Shown in pieces: positions 21,235 through 35,136 of a DNA stretch of 64,000 bases. Below the pieces are notes generated by a model that ran no database searches, was not told the DNA's origin, and saw only the letters and a list, made by a program, of their open reading frames with translations. The stretch covers positions 46,425,501 to 46,489,500 of the forward strand of contig NC_134370.1 in assembly GCF_035582795.1 (NCBI RefSeq). The letters are read 5' to 3'. Origin of the DNA: Mycteria americana (Eukaryota > Chordata > Aves > Ciconiiformes > Ciconiidae). How positions within the stretch are numbered: position 1 is the first letter of the stretch; every line of letters begins with the position of its first letter. The translations under genes were made by a program, and so were the position numbers.

Positions 21235-22163
21235 GACAAGCTTTTCTTCAGCCCGGCTCCAGGGTGCCTTGCATCTGCTGCAGGCAGCCTCTCCTGACTG
21301 GTGTGATCAGAGCAGCACAGAGGCCCCCTAACCCTGGGCGAGAGAGGCACCGGCCCGTGCCCCGTCCTGTCCCTCTCCTCCCTCCAAGGATGCCTCTACT
21401 TCCTCTAGCCAGGGTCTCTCTCTTCATCCCTGGTGCTCCCTGGTTTCTCTGCCAGGGACCCCAGATGGTACAGTGCTGATACAGTGTACAGCTGTAAGGG
21501 CCCCGGCTGGCTGGCTGGCTTTCGGATGAGATCAGTGCTTTCTGCCAGCTGTGGGGGCTCCAGGCTGGGCTCCTCGCTGTGGTGCTGGTCTGGCCCAGAG
21601 CTGGACCTGCTGCTGCTGCTGCCCGTTGCACCTGGCAAGAAAAGCATGATGCTGTGGCAAGGTACAGATGCCTAGGTGGTGGTCAAGGAACACACTGTGC
21701 TTCATGAGGCCAGGCGTGCAATTCGGGGGCGGTAGGAGGAGACCTGTTCTTCATGTAATGTCTCAAAAACCTGTCTGTCTGATCTGAAGTAAAAATGGAG
21801 TGAATTTGCTCTCCATCCTCCGCCATCTTTTCCCTCTATCCAGTGCTGACTGGTCAAACGTGGGGTTTCATCCCCTTCAGAGGGGATGCTGGTATGCACA
21901 ATGCCTGTGTTCAGAGCACAGCGTTATTTCCTCTACAGCACTCTTGCCTGACAACAGATCCTGGTACAGATTGTAACTTGGTTTGAAATCCTCTAACAAA
22001 CAAGAGCTCACGTCTCAGAGACCCTGTGTCTCCAGCACACGTGCAGAGCCGCTGGCCTACCCTGTTCAGGCTCCAGCATTGCAGAGGCATCCTGAAGTTT
22101 ACTGGAATTGGGTGTAACGATGTTCCTGGTAACTGAGAACTGAGACACCCTCATTTGTCTTGC

Positions 22164-22674
22164 AGCTTATGGCCGGTGGGCCAAGGGAAACACAAGGAGC
22201 CTCTCTCAACTAGACTCTCAACCTGAAGGGGGCAGAGCTTCTCAAGCGACTGATTCCAGGGTTGCTTAAAGCAACAAAAGCAATGTTCTTCACTATGCTG
22301 AGAGTCAAAACACCAGTCCGGACGGTGGGGTTGTATGCAGGGTTTGGGTTAGTGCAGAAATTACAGGCTGTCACTGGCAATGCTACAAGCAGGTGGAGTT
22401 ACAAAGAGGGTCACCATTATTGCGCGTGCTCTCTTCCCTACTGAAATGCCCACCCTAAGCCCATCTTGCAGTCACACTGCTTACGTCCAGACCTGACAAG
22501 CAGCGCTTTCCTCCTTTCCGCTCCATATTCATCCCCTGGAGTTTTTTCCCACAACTTCTCTGAAAGAGAGAAGTGCCATGACTGTTTTTCATATATGAAG
22601 TTTGCCAATAACAGTTCAGAGACTGAGAAGTTAACTCAAAAGCTCTGTATTAACGTTCACGTCTGAACAGTTGT
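22164..22674. repeat. Repeat A1 (copy 2)
   Basis: The counterpart of 8262-8772; its partner A2 in this unit is at 26123-26547. Confidence 0.85.
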
Positions 22675-22970
22675 CTGAAAAACCTCCCTGGGAAACTGGT
22701 TCCCTCCTGTGACCATCCTCACAGCAAAATAGGGTTACCGCGTGTGACATTCCTTGTATTTCCACCTCTGCCCTTTGCTTCTTGCCCTCTCACTGTGCAC
22801 CGGTGACAAGAGGATGGCTCTCTCTTCTTTACTCCGCCTGTTCTCCCTTCTGCCCCAGGTGTTCGGAGACACACAGGAGGTGCCCCCTCAGCCCTTCCCT
22901 TCCCCAGGCTAACCAACCCCAGCTCTCCCAGCCTGTCCTTGTATGACAGATGAGCCAAGTCCTTAATCAC
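22675..22970 (-). mobile_element. CR1 fragment (copy 2)
   Basis: The same truncated CR1 piece at the same unit position, abutting repeat A1. Confidence 0.85.
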
Positions 22971-24336
22971 CTCAGCGTCCCTTTGGCAGGGCTGACAGAG
23001 CCCCTAGCTGCGCAGAAATGGGAATCAGCCACACAATGACACCGGTGGAGTCCCTGTAAGGGCCCCTAGCATGCAGACATCCAGGTCTCCTGCAGAGGAA
23101 GGACACCTTGCAGAAGGCTTTCCACTTGCCGACAGGAACAGATTGGACCAAGAGAGAAAGCAGAAGCAACGGCATTCAGTCAGGAGAAGACACGCACCTG
23201 CGCCAAAGTTCATGCTCCTCGAGCAGCACTGAGTGCTGAGAGGTTTTGGTGGTGCAGCATTGAGGAGAGTAATGCATCATCTGGGAGACTAAACAGTGAC
23301 CCTGGATATTCCTTTGTTCTTGGCTGCATGCTTGCACGTGGGAGGCCTTGCCTCACTGCTGAGCAGCTTAGGTGTTTTTTTTCCTCCAACACGATTGTGA
23401 GTAGCAAGGTGCATCACCAAAAGGAAAGGAGGCATAAACCTGACTTCCAAATGCCAGGACTCTGGCTGAGATTCAGGCTCAGAAAGGCAACTTGTCCCTG
23501 CCTGTTACTGAAGCCACCCTCCACAGCTCAGCTGAGCACGCGGGTCCAGTTTTTCCTACCACCTCATTAATCCTTACCACAAACCACACTTTCCTTCCTG
23601 GCACAAACATCACTCTCAGGAGGCGCCACGTTGCCAAGTCTCCTGGCGTGTTCCTTTACAGCCTGTGCCACCCACCTCTCCTATGCTGCCCCTCCGTAGC
23701 AGTACAGCAAACAGCTGTAGCCGTGCTTGCCTGCAAATGGTCAAAGGGCTCCAACCTCCTCACCTTCAGCAGGACAACAGGCGGACTGGTGGCCTTCAAA
23801 CCCATGGAAGAGTGTTGTCATCTCAGCCCAGTTCATAAGCCTGCTTCTGTCTTCTGCCAGGAGGGACTCAGGGCAGGCACTGAAAAGTCAGTGAAAAGTC
23901 ACTGCTTCCTGAGCATTCATGCAAGGCCCGCTGGGTACAGTGGCAGAAGAAATGAGGTCAGCTCTCGAGTGCTTTCAGTGGCAGGACTCAAGGCTGACCA
24001 TGAGAGACATCACAGGGTGCTCTGATATCGGTTCAGGGCGCTTCACCCACAACTAGCAGTGCTCCATGCCTGGGGACACTCGATGCCATGGGAGAGGGCA
24101 AGTTTTTCCCTCCACCGTTTACAGCAGAAAGTAGTAAGCTCAGGACAGAGTCTCCAGCTATGCTGCACAAAGTCTTTAATGAGAAGGAGCAAATGCAGTG
24201 GCACAGAACAGAGACCAAGAAACACGTCTGCAGGGTTCAGGGAGGCACAGAGAACGGCCCATTTCCCAAGGACAAGCTCCACACAAAGCGCTTGCCTTTT
24301 CCCATTCTGCTCTACCTGCTGGCAATCCCAGCCCAT

Positions 24337-24529
24337 CATATGGATTGCCTTTGTCACGCTGCCATCTTCATGGTGAGCGTGGCCAGGAGATTTTACGTGC
24401 GTTCGCGTCATATGGATTGCCTTTGTCACGCTGCCATCTTCATGGTGAGCGTGGCCAGGAGATTTTACGTGCGTTCGCGTCATATGGATTGCCTTTGTCA
24501 CGCTGCCATCCTCATGGCGAGCGTGGCCA
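24337..24529. repeat. 72-bp VNTR, 2.7 repeats (copy 2)
   Basis: The same repeat number as copy 1. Confidence 0.95.
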
Positions 24530-24582
24530 CCAGTCACGGTCAAATTCAGCCATGAGGAATATCTCAAGTCAACTCTCAAGGG

Positions 24583-25562
24583 GCTAGAGGGAAGCCCCTG
24601 GTGGGCAGGAGTGAGGGCCACGAAGGCCTTGCTTACGCTCATCAGGCTCTGCCACGGCCTGTTCTTTCTGCCCATGAGCCCAGGGAACAAAGGCAGATTC
24701 ATAACGACGAAGAGCAGACCAGAGAGTCAGGCAGGTCTCTCTCAAGTGGAGATCTCTGGGGATCTCCATAGCCGTGGCCCTCGATGCTTCTTCCAGCCGG
24801 GGGTCCTGGCTCAGCTTGGAAGTGGAGAACCTGTTGGAAACAAGCAAATCCAGGTGTAGGAAGAGCTGGAATGAGGCTACGAGCTCTGGCATCCCTGGCA
24901 TGCCTGAAGCTGGGGCACCATGTCCACCGAAGTCCACAGCACCATTGTGGGCCGTGTGCAAACTCATGTTTGCTGGGAGTTCAGGGTTTTTCCCAACTCT
25001 TCCACATCACAATGCCTCCCAGGTGCTCTGGGACACTGATCCAATGTCTCTTTGTGTTTGAAAAGTAGGGAATGGGCCACCCCATCCCTGGCCCAGGAAA
25101 AAGAGCCGTGAGCTTTTGGCTCCTTGCCCTGAGCCTCTCCTCAAAGGAGGCCATCCAGGCCTTTGGCCTCTGGGATGAACTTGCTGAGCAAAACAGACCA
25201 ATTTGGGCGCGGGTCTCTGTCAGGGAAGGACGCGGGCATCTCTTTCATCACCCTCCTACGTGTTGATTTCCTTGTTTCCTACAGGTTCTCCGCTTTCCAG
25301 GCTGAGCCCAGATCCCTGGTTGGAAGAAGCGTGAGGACCTGGTGAAGTCGCCACGGGACATGGCTATGGAGATCCCAGGGAGAAGTCACTTGAGTGAGAC
25401 CTGCCTGAGCCTCTGGCCTACTCTTCGTCCTTACGAATCCGCCTTCGTTCCCTGGGCTCGAGGGAGGGCAGAAAAAACAGGCTGTGGCACAGCCTGACGG
25501 GCGTAAGCAAGATCTTCGTGGCCCTCGCTCCTGCCCGGAAAAGGGCGGCTTTCCTCCAGCCC
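24583..25562. repeat. Inverted repeat (copy 2)
   Basis: Arms at about 24583-24874 and 25245-25562. Confidence 0.85.
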
Positions 25563-26122
25563 GCAACGGCCCTTCCTTGCCGTTGAGCTTTGCCACATCC
25601 CTGGAGACGTGAGTCTCTTCTCCCGTATGGGATTGTGCAGTCTGGATGTCCTGCCTGAACTTACCCCACTGTATTCTGCATATCTACTATGACCGGCAGG
25701 AAGAGATGTCTCTCAGAGTTAGCTTCTCAGAGAGCTGCAGCGCCTTCCTTTACTGAACAATGAAATGGTACTTTATGCGAGACAGAGGCATTCCCTGAAA
25801 CCTTCCAGAATGCGGTGCAGCAAGGAGCCAGCAGAGTTACTTTGGCTTGGGGCTTGCTTGTTCGGTTGTTGCAGACTGAACTGGGAGTACCCAAAATGTC
25901 CATGGGATGGCAGCAAGAGAACATCCATGGAGTTTTCCGTTTCTTCTCGCTCAGCTGTCCACTCTCCAGATGCTCTTTCAGCAGCTGCTCAGCCCGACAA
26001 ATGGAACCTTCGTCTCCCAAACAGAAAGCAACCTTAATCCGTGCCTCCTGAGGCGTGCTAAGCCTGCACAGGAAAAGGGGGAAAATGCAGAAGAAAGAGC
26101 AGGTGTGGGTGGTCGGGAGGGG

Positions 26123-26547
26123 AGCTTATGGCCAGTGGGCCAAGGGAAAGACAAGTAGCCTCTCTCAACTAGACTCGCTACCTCAAGGGGACGAAGCTTC
26201 TCAAATCTCTGATTCCAGGGTTGCATAAAGAGAAAACCAACGTTCTTCAGTGTGCTGACAGTCAAAACATCAGTCTGGGCGGTGGGGTCGTATGCGGGCC
26301 TTGGGTTAGTGCAGAATTTACAGACTCCCACTCTGTCATTGGCAATGCCACAAGCAGGTGGAGTTACAAAGAGGGGGATCGTGATTGCGCATGCTCTGAT
26401 TGCGCCCTACTGAAATGCCCACCCTAAGCCCATCTTGCAGTCACGCTGCCTGCGTCCAGACCTGAAAACCTGAAAAGCAGCGCTTTCCTCCTTTCCACGC
26501 CGTATTCATTCCCTGGAGTATATTAACATTCACGTCTGAACAGCTGT
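26123..26547. repeat. Repeat A2 (copy 2)
   Basis: The counterpart of 12221-12645. Confidence 0.85.
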
Positions 26548-27189
26548 TATCAATCCACAATTCCTGTAACCTCGTCCACCACTCGTAAAGCCTAAAACGG
26601 CCCGTGGCTCCACGTTTAACCACAGAACACCTTCTTTTGAATGGTGTCACGCAACACTATGGGGACAGGCAGCCTTTTTAGGCACCCTCGGTAGAATGTT
26701 GTTGGAATCAATCGTGTCTCATCCTGACGACTCTCCTGGGTGCCCAGGACCCCTTCAACGGAGAAGGGGGTACGTGACCCGTGGCTAAAGGCCGCCTGCC
26801 CAACAAGATGGCCTACCAGGGGTTAGGAGTAGGAGGCACCGGTCACGATGGCATCTGGCAACTGAAATTATTTTTACGCTCCGGTACAGGAAACTTGTGT
26901 AACTTTTCGTGTCTCCCACTATGCTCTTTTCCAATAAAGGCAGGAGGAGAAAATGAAGACTGGAGACTGAGACAGCTTGTCCTGGGTCTTCGCTGCCAGC
27001 TTTACCAGAGCCCGGGGTTTAAGACGAGCCCCTGCCTGGGGATGCTGGTGGCTTTGCCCTGGAGAGGCGGTTGGTGCCAGGCCTGTACTTGGCTCCTGGG
27101 CACAGCATCTGGCCTGGTCACTACATGGTGGGAGGGGAGGGCTCGGCGCTACGGAGCTCCTCCAGAGCCCTGCAATGCCCGGGGCTCCT

Positions 27190-27207
27190 GGGGGGGGGGG
27201 GGGGGGG
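27190..27207 (+). repeat. Poly-G tract, 18 G (copy 2)
   Basis: The same length as in copy 1. Confidence 0.9.
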
Positions 27208-27924
27208 CTGCACGAGGCCCTGATAGTGCTATGCCTTCCTACAAATGTGGCTGGGGATGAGAGCGGGGTGTTTTTTGCCCATCTACCCCGTGCCTCTCCC
27301 CTGTGGGTATCCAAGTGAAGCCCTGGACGTTCTCCCAGCCTTTGGCTCGCAGCAGACACCTTTGTCTGACCCACATCTCTGCCCAGCTGGGCTCCCGACA
27401 GCGTGCAAGGCCAGAGGCGCATGGGCAAGCCACTCTCTGGTGGTCTTTCCAGCTTCTGGGGAGAACGGCAACCCCGCTGGTCCCATCTGCAAAACCAGAC
27501 CCTGCAGAAAGGCCAAGGAGGAAGCAGGCAAATGTCTGGACGTGGAGGACTCAGCCCAGCGGGGCTTCCAGCGTCTTTGAGATTTATTGCTTCCTGTAAC
27601 CCACGTGTGCGCAGCCATCCACAGGATTCGGGGCCTGGGAGCCACCTGGCCTCCTGTGTGGGTCAGCCTGGCGTGAGCAGTAGTAGCTCCCAGGTGCTGG
27701 GGAGCTCTGGGAGATCTCTGGCTGCCCACTGAAGCCTGTAAGGGGGGCACAAAGTGTCCTCCCCACAGTGTGCCCCGGCGAGGAGCAGCACTGGAGGCTC
27801 CTGTGGTAGGAGCAGTTACCATGACTCTGTGGAAGCAAATGGGCTGGAGACTGTGGCAGACTAAGCAGGCAAGGGGATAAGGAGTAAGCATGCTGAGGAA
27901 AGCCCTGAGGGAGCCAAAAGGTTG

Positions 27925-27996
27925 AGGTCCCACTGAGATTTGAACTCAGATCGCTGGATTCAGAGTCCAGAGTGCTCACCATTACACCATGGGACC
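27925..27996 (-). tRNA. TRNAQ-CUG: tRNA-Gln, anticodon CUG (copy 3)
   Basis: Identical by eye to the other array copies. Acceptor stem GGTCCCA/TGGGACC and anticodon loop CTCTGAA are intact. The terminator is at 27916-27919. Confidence 0.97.
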
Positions 27997-28553
27997 CCCT
28001 AGACATGTGCTGTCTTACCCCTGTGGCCACCCCAGCTGAGCCATATGCTCCTGGCTGAGCCTGGCCGTCTCTCCATCTCCCAGGTGCAGCCTTCCTCCAG
28101 GGCCGCCGGGCACTCTCTGCTCACACAGGGCCTTTCGAGGGAGTGGCAGAGCTCTTTGCACAAGCCTGGCATGCCCTCTCTTACAAGACCCAGGCTGATA
28201 ACCTGTGAGAACCTTGCTTTCGCCTAATTAGACCTGGTTATGAAGTTTCCACCTTAACCTCTTCAACACTGCACCTCACAGAGTACCTTCATGGCCCAGT
28301 GATGGGTCGTTCGATGCTTGCACTTGTGGTCTCTGCTGCTGCCTCCCTTCACCCCCGTGTCGGACAGCCTGCCCGTCTGCCTGTGTAAGTTACTGCCTCT
28401 CTCCTGTTTCCCACCTTGTAGCTCATACTAAGCAGCCATTAACCAGATATCCTTACTCTCGGTTGCAGTCCTAGCCGAGCTCCTGAGCTTGCCGAATGAG
28501 GCGAACAAGAGAGAGGGCAGCGGACGAGGTTCAGCAGAGGGAAGGGCCGGCAG

Positions 28554-29644
28554 AAGGTGCCTGATGCTGATGCTCACACGATCAGTGCTTGTGGAAGCGT
28601 ATGTAAGGAATAGGCTCGTGCTACGTCTATACATCTTTCCACTGAAGTCTGTCACTGCGTGAAACCAGGAGACTGGGTCTACGTTAAGGTATACTAGAGA
28701 AAACATGCACTTCAGCTGCGCTGGAAGGGACCTTAGCAGGTACTGGTGATTACCAATATGGTGGTGAAGTGCAAGGGCCTGCTCAACCGGATCCGTGTTT
28801 CCCAGTGTAAAACGGTCACACCAGCTTCAGACACAAAACAGTGTGTCACCTGTCACAGCAGAGCTGAATGATCTACATGAGCTTCCTCTGCTCAAAAGTC
28901 AACAGAACAACAACCTACAACCCTGCAAATAGACTTTGATGATATCAAAGTGATTGATATCACCTGAACCTGTCAATTGTTTTTGGAAATTGTAGCTTTG
29001 CTCTGGGATTTTACATTTGAATTTATATTATTACTGGTCGTATACTAACCCGTAAGAATTATTCTATGATACGGCCTTAGGTAATGAAGGAGTATGAGGA
29101 ATATGTGGCTCTAAGACCCATAAGATACTGCCTGTTAATTGGACTGGCACTGGTACATAAGGATGGTTGGGTTTTTTTCCCGGCATCTCAATGCTTCCAG
29201 ACCTCTTCCGGAGTGACAGACACAACTTACCCCAAAGCACTTACCAAGCAAAGTACAAAATGCTCTGTGCAACAGCCACTTGTTATTTGACAAACTGGCT
29301 TCCGCCAGTTTGCACAAACTTTCCTCCCCTGGCTAGGCGTATCAGAATTAGAAAGGGCTGTTGTAAACATATCTGCTGTAACAGAAGACATGGGTAATGC
29401 TATGGTTAACACTATTTCAGCCTTACAGTTAGAGGTAGAACAAGAATCTCAGGTAGCCCTGCAAAACAGCACGGCGTTGGATTATGTACTTGTCGCTCAA
29501 GGAAGTGTACGTGTATTAGTTAACACCACTTGCCGTACATACGCAGACCAAGATCAGAGAATAGAAATGGACATACATAAAACTCGAGGTGAACTTCAGA
29601 CACTGCATGATATACCTGGAGAAATAAACCCCTTTTGACTGGTG
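28554..29644 (+). mobile_element. Endogenous retrovirus fossil (copy 3)
   Basis: The same broken remnant at the same unit position, with no visible difference from copy 2. Confidence 0.75.
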
Positions 29645-31657
29645 GGAATGACTCCCAAACATAGAAGGATGGTGAGGAAAAACTGCTTAAGGTAGCATTG
29701 AAGTATATTTTGTTGAGACTATTAACTTTGGTGGTTGTGTATATATTTGGTTCAGCTGATCTTACGTTGTAGCAAATTGGTAGGAACAAGGCATGGCTCA
29801 AGCAGAGGCCAGAACAATGATGCTGAATATATTAGAGGGTAAGGAAGAAGAAAAGGAAGAAGTGCTTGGACTAATGACTACAAATTATCATAAAATCTAG
29901 AGGCCAGAACAGGTGATGGGACAGTCCGGCCCACGTGGTGATTGATCCTGGGCTCCCAGGAGTCTGCGGCCCTCCTACCATTGTCAGGATCTTTAAGAGA
30001 AAGATGGTATGAGAGTAGAAGTCTCGGAAAGTCTCATAGGCCCTTGCAGGCCTCAATAGTTTAAAAAACCCCATTTTCAGCTAATGGTCTTGCCAGTCAG
30101 CACAATCTACTTTACAACGGAGTGGATTATTTGTAAGAGGACGCACTGTCTAGAGCGTCCTTTTCTGAAGGTGCCTGAAAATGAGCTGTAAACAAAAGAA
30201 GGAGGGAGCGAAGGGAAGCGAGGTGAAACGAATTTTTTTGGAAATGGAAATAGATAGGAAGCATCAGGAGAAAGTTTAATCCCTTGCAATGATTTCTGTG
30301 AGTAATTACTACTCACAAAAGCCGCGGGGGGATGATCGGTAAATTCAAATTGCAGCTGCTCAGCAATGGTAAATTGTGACCAACAAATGATCTGGCATGG
30401 AGGGCAAGAAGGCCTAACTGCAGAACTGGCTGGGTGCAGGAATGCTAGAGACAGAAGGACTCCCTGCAAGGGAGTGAAGTTTCCCTTGCTGATGAGATAA
30501 GGATTATGGCAATGTTGTCCTGTAGGAATCCTGGAACGCGAGCGCTCAGGGGCCACCTTTGATCAGCCAGGGGATGCACCCAATGCCAGGCTGAGGTGGC
30601 TGATAGCGACGCTCACATGATCGGTGCTGGTGCAACTGTATATGAGGAAACGGCTCGTGCTGCATGTTTGCAGACTCCATGTAGAAACTCTTATGGAGGT
30701 AGGACTCTGTCCAAAGCATTGCTCACTAAATCTTTATATTTAAGTGCAAACGTATGTTTAATTCACCTCAAGGGGTGCAATAAAAATTCCCCAACAACAG
30801 ACATTGCCAGATGCACCACCTCCACGCTGACTCCTTTAAAACCACTTTCCAAATATTCGTGCTCCAGAGTAAAAAGGGAACCAGAGCTGCCTCCGCCTAG
30901 TGAGGAAAATGAAGACTTTTGCAGATCATTTGGCTTTCTGGTTCCTGCTCAGGCACTGGACGTCCCTTGCCAGTGCTGGCAAAAAGATCTAGACATACCT
31001 ATTCCACCAAAACAAACTCTCTCCTGTCTCCCACCAAGTCACCCCACGACCTCCCATTTATTCTCCCTTTGCGCCTCCTCACTTCTCCTCAGCCAGACTC
31101 CACCTTGCCTTTCCCATGTATCTCTCCCACTCTTACAAGCCATTCCCCCTACGCACCAACAACCTGCATGGCAGTCGTGGTCTTTCTTCAAGGACGTAGA
31201 CACCACCCTACGTCCCCAAGAGGCTGGAGGTGCTGCCTGGAGGCCACCGTCTTCCCTGCAGGAGTGTCCTCACCATAGTGCTCACATCAGGCTTGGAGTC
31301 CCCCTCTGACAAATTTGAGAAGCAACCACCTCACAACTACCACCATCCCTGGTTGCCTCCACACAGGTGCCTTCCCTTCTTCCCTGGAAGCAGATGAGAT
31401 GCCAGCTGGGGAGTGAAACCACCCCCACATGGCAGGATATCCCAGACGCCCAGCTGAGGACAAGGCAGTGGAGCTGCAGCTGTAGCTCCTGGGGTTACGC
31501 CTCTCAAGGCCTCTGGAAGCCTGCGGCCAGGTGCCTGTCATGCTCAGCGCAGATCCCAACTGCAGGGCTTCCAGTGGAACAGTGCCTTGAAACTCCCAGG
31601 GAGGCAGGTGTCATTGCAGAGGGCGTGTGATCAGCAGGGCAGAGAGGGCTGGAGCAG

Positions 31658-31739
31658 GTAGTTGTGGCCGAGTGGTGAAGGCGATGGACTAGAAATCCAT
31701 TGGGGTTTCCCCGCGCAGGTTCGAATCCTGCCAACTACG
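31658..31739 (+). tRNA. TRNAS-AGA: tRNA-Ser, anticodon AGA (copy 3)
   Basis: Identical by eye to the other array copies. The B box GGTTCGAATCC is intact and the terminator is at 31753-31756. Confidence 0.97.
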
Positions 31740-33258
31740 GGGCACAGTCCCCTTTTGGGCTCCCTGCAATTGACCCCGCTGCAGCTGTGGGACTCGGCCC
31801 CGCAGAGCCCAGGGACACAGCAAAACCCCCTGGCGGTCCACGCCTCCCCCAAGAAATGCCTGGATGGATGGGAAATCTTGCTCCCATTTACAAGGTGAGG
31901 AAGTGAGGGGAAGAGAAAGGGCCAGCACTGAACGTGAGCCATGAAAGAGGTCCTTCTGCGCACACGTGGCCCTCATTGCTAGTGATGATAGCCCGCCTGG
32001 ATGGTGCAGCATCTTAAGGAAGAAGGAAACCCTGAGAGGATTTCCCTGAGAGGGCCCATGTGGAGAGGCCAGAGAAAAAGAAGGTGATAAAAGCCCATTG
32101 CTAGCGAGTGCATGGTTTGTCCCCCGCAGCCATGCCACTGAAAGCGGGGGATGCGAATGGCAAGATGCTAACTGCAATACAGCTTGCTTAGACGAACAAA
32201 TGCTACGTGAGACGATGAACTTTTAACCTCAGAGCTGACATGACCTGAAGACCCAGCCTAAACTGCCTCTCACCTGCTGAGAACACACAATACTGACGAT
32301 AAAAAGAATAGGAGATTTGCCTTAGGAAGCTAGGCGTATAAGCACGGCCTCGGTGCATAATCAGATTCCCCTGATTGGTTATGCGTGCTCACATCTGCAC
32401 ACCCAGCCCTCTCTGTCCTGCCTTTGCTCTGTCTCCTCTGCCTGGCTCGGCATGCTCTGGCATGTGGATGGTACAGAGAACCAGCAGACACACGCACAAA
32501 GGCGCAGGCATCAGCACTGCCACCCCATCCCTCGCCCTCACCAACAGGCTCTACCAGCTCAGCCTGACCAGAGCATTTCTGGGACCCCTGGCGGCGTCTA
32601 AGGCTGGCCACCACCCAGTCCAGCTGGGCTGACCCTGTCCTGGGGAGGCTGGGCGCCACCTCCAGCCCCAGCAGTGTTGGGCAGGTCAGGCACAGAGAGG
32701 GCGGGGTTTCCCTGACTCCCTGCAAGGCTGTGTGGTGAGAGAGGCAGCCCTCTGCTGTCCCAGAGCAGCAAGGGCAGGGCTGCGCCAGGAGGGAGGACAA
32801 GCCGGGAGCTGTAGAGTAGCGCAGCACCACGCAGACCGAGCAAGGCACTCGCAGACAGGCATAGTGCTGCAGCCCCCAGGGAGCTGGGTTTCTGGGCAGG
32901 GTTGCAGCCCTCGTGACCTCACTGGGGAGCAGCTCCTCTTCTTCGCCCCGCAAAGCAGTGAGGCTGCCCCCCCGCACTGGGGTTTCCTTCAGCGCCTGCA
33001 GAGCCCGCTTGGGTGGTCAAAGAGAAAGTCCCCGCCCAGGGTTATGGGCGGGAGATGTGGGCAGAAGGGCAAAGCAAGGCCCTTGTGCTTCCCACCCCAG
33101 GCCCACTGCCACTGAGCTTCCCAGGGAGACGTTTTTCCTGCCTGGTCGTGGGCGCAGGTAAGAGGAAGGGAAAGCGGCGTGAGCACAAGCGCTGGTGCTG
33201 GCAGTGCCAGGGAGGGTCAGGCAGGGCTGTGGGAGGCCTCAGCGAAGGTGCTGGGGGG

Positions 33259-33330
33259 AGCAGAGTGGCGCAGCGGAAGCGTGCTGGGCCCATAACCCAG
33301 AGGTCGATGGATCGAAACCATCCTCTGCTA
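33259..33330 (+). tRNA. TRNAM-CAU: initiator tRNA-Met, anticodon CAU (copy 3)
   Basis: Identical by eye to the other array copies. The terminator is at 33336-33340. Confidence 0.98.
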
Positions 33331-34883
33331 AGTGCTTTTTGTTCCTGCTCCTGACAACCGCTGCCTCTCCCTTGCATCTTACAGCATCTTACACCTGCAC
33401 TGCTGCGCTCCTGCTCCCTGGGCACCCCACGCCCACGGCTCTCCCACTCCCTCAGCCCCTTCTCTCTGCCACTGCCACCTTCTCCTTTGCTTCCTTAGCA
33501 GCCAGCACTCCCAAAGTGACCCTCAGCAAGGCAGGCTGGGGTGGGTGTGGAGCAGCAGGCAGAGCACAGCACAGAGCTCCCCCCCCCGCGAGGCAGTGGG
33601 CGTCCTGGGGGGACAGGCGTTTCTCCCTTCCCATCAGGCAGCTCAATCCCCAACTTCCCAGCCACAAGCGAGGACCTCCAGGGCTCTGCGGGTAGGGAGG
33701 AGGACAAGCCTGGTACTCGTTTGGGAAACACCAATGGGATTGACTCAACCACCTGGGGGCTTTCTCTGTCCTAGTCTGTTTGCTGCTGTGCCCACTTGTA
33801 GGTCCAGCCAGGGGCAGGGCCAAGCAGGTATTCCCAATGGGCACTGTATTGGCTTATACGTGGCTAGGGGTTGGTAGTGGAGGGGAGAGGGGGTGCTGCA
33901 GGGTGGCCTCTGTGAGAAGAGGTAAGGGGCTGCCCTGTGCCAGACACAGCCAGTTCCATCTCCACAGTGGACCCACCGCACGACACAGCTGAGCCAGCAG
34001 CAAAGTTTGTGGCGCCTCTGTGAAAACATATTCCAGAAAGGGCAGAAGACGCTGGGCAGAGAGAGGAGGAAGGAGCAAAAAGAGTGGGGAAGAGCAGAGG
34101 GAAGACGCATTCCCCCTGCACCGCTTGGGCAGGTAAGGGAGTCTGGCGTGAAGGAGTTTACTCTGCGTGAAGGAGTTGAGCCTGGGACAGGGGAGAGGAA
34201 AGGCGGTGGTTTATGTTCGTCTTTCTGTTTCTCACTACGTGAAGCCGTTTTAATCGGCAAAAAAATTAATTTTCCCCAAGTCAAGCCTGATTTGCCCACA
34301 ACAGTTTTTGCCAAGCCACGTCCTTGTGTTTATCTTGACCCATGAGATTTCTTATACTGTTTTCAGTGCTCCGCATCCCCCTGAGGGTGGGGAAAGGAGG
34401 GAGCAGCTGGGGGGGTGTTTGGCTGTTAGGTAGGCTTGCACCACCACAGGTACATACACACGAGCGCACGTACACTTGCGTAGTACCTGCACAGCTGGCA
34501 CACGTATGAACGCGGGTGGCGAGCGGCACCATTACCAGCACCCCGAAAAGCAGCACCAGCACTCACACAAGCGTGAGCGACACAGATGGCCCAACCCCGT
34601 TCTTTCCCTCCGGCTGCTCAGGACTGGAGATCAGTACTGGACACACACACCCCCTCCCTCCCACATGCACAGCAGCAGGTCCCTTGAACCCTGGGCCGTA
34701 CCATAGGTCTGCGCAGAGTCCGTGCGCGGAGCTCAGTCCTGGTGTGTCCAGTGTCCTGCTCCAACCCTGGGCAGTCCCTGCTGCTGATCTCCCCTAGTCG
34801 GCAGCTAGTGCAGCTTGAGATCTCACACACAGAGAAGAATGCACACATCCCAGCAGCTTGAGGTCGTGTGTACAGGGAAGGAG

Positions 34884-35050
34884 GAGGCAGGCCAGTCTCT
34901 CATGTGGAGGAGCAGGAGGCAGGCGAGTCTCTCGTGTGGAGGAGCAGGAGGCAAACAAGTTTGTGAAGTGGGAGAGGAGGAGGCAGGCGAGACTGGGAAA
35001 CGGAGGAGCAGCAGGCAGGCCAGGCTCTGGGCTGGAGGAGCAGGAGGCAG
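34884..35050. repeat. 32-bp minisatellite (copy 3)
   Basis: The same 5.2 repeats, unlike the 72-bp VNTR of this unit, which has lost a repeat. Confidence 0.9.
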
Positions 35051-35064
35051 CACTGCATACAGGT

Positions 35065-35136
35065 GCGTTGGTGGTATAGTGGTGAGCATAGCTGCCTTCC
35101 AAGCAGTTGACCCAGGTTCGATTCCTGGCCAACGCA
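35065..35136 (+). tRNA. TRNAG-UCC: tRNA-Gly, anticodon UCC (copy 3)
   Basis: Identical by eye to the other array copies. The terminator is at 35144-35147. Confidence 0.97.

Larger units (their letters stand above)
13903..27804. repeat. tRNA macrosatellite unit, copy 2
   Basis: This unit is 13,902 bp, the same length as copy 1, with the same three VNTR repeats and 18-G tract. Private differences seen by eye include T at 19042 and T at 20717, where all other copies have C. It shares T at 19591 (unit 5689) and T at 27271 (unit 13369) with copy 1 only. Confidence 0.97.
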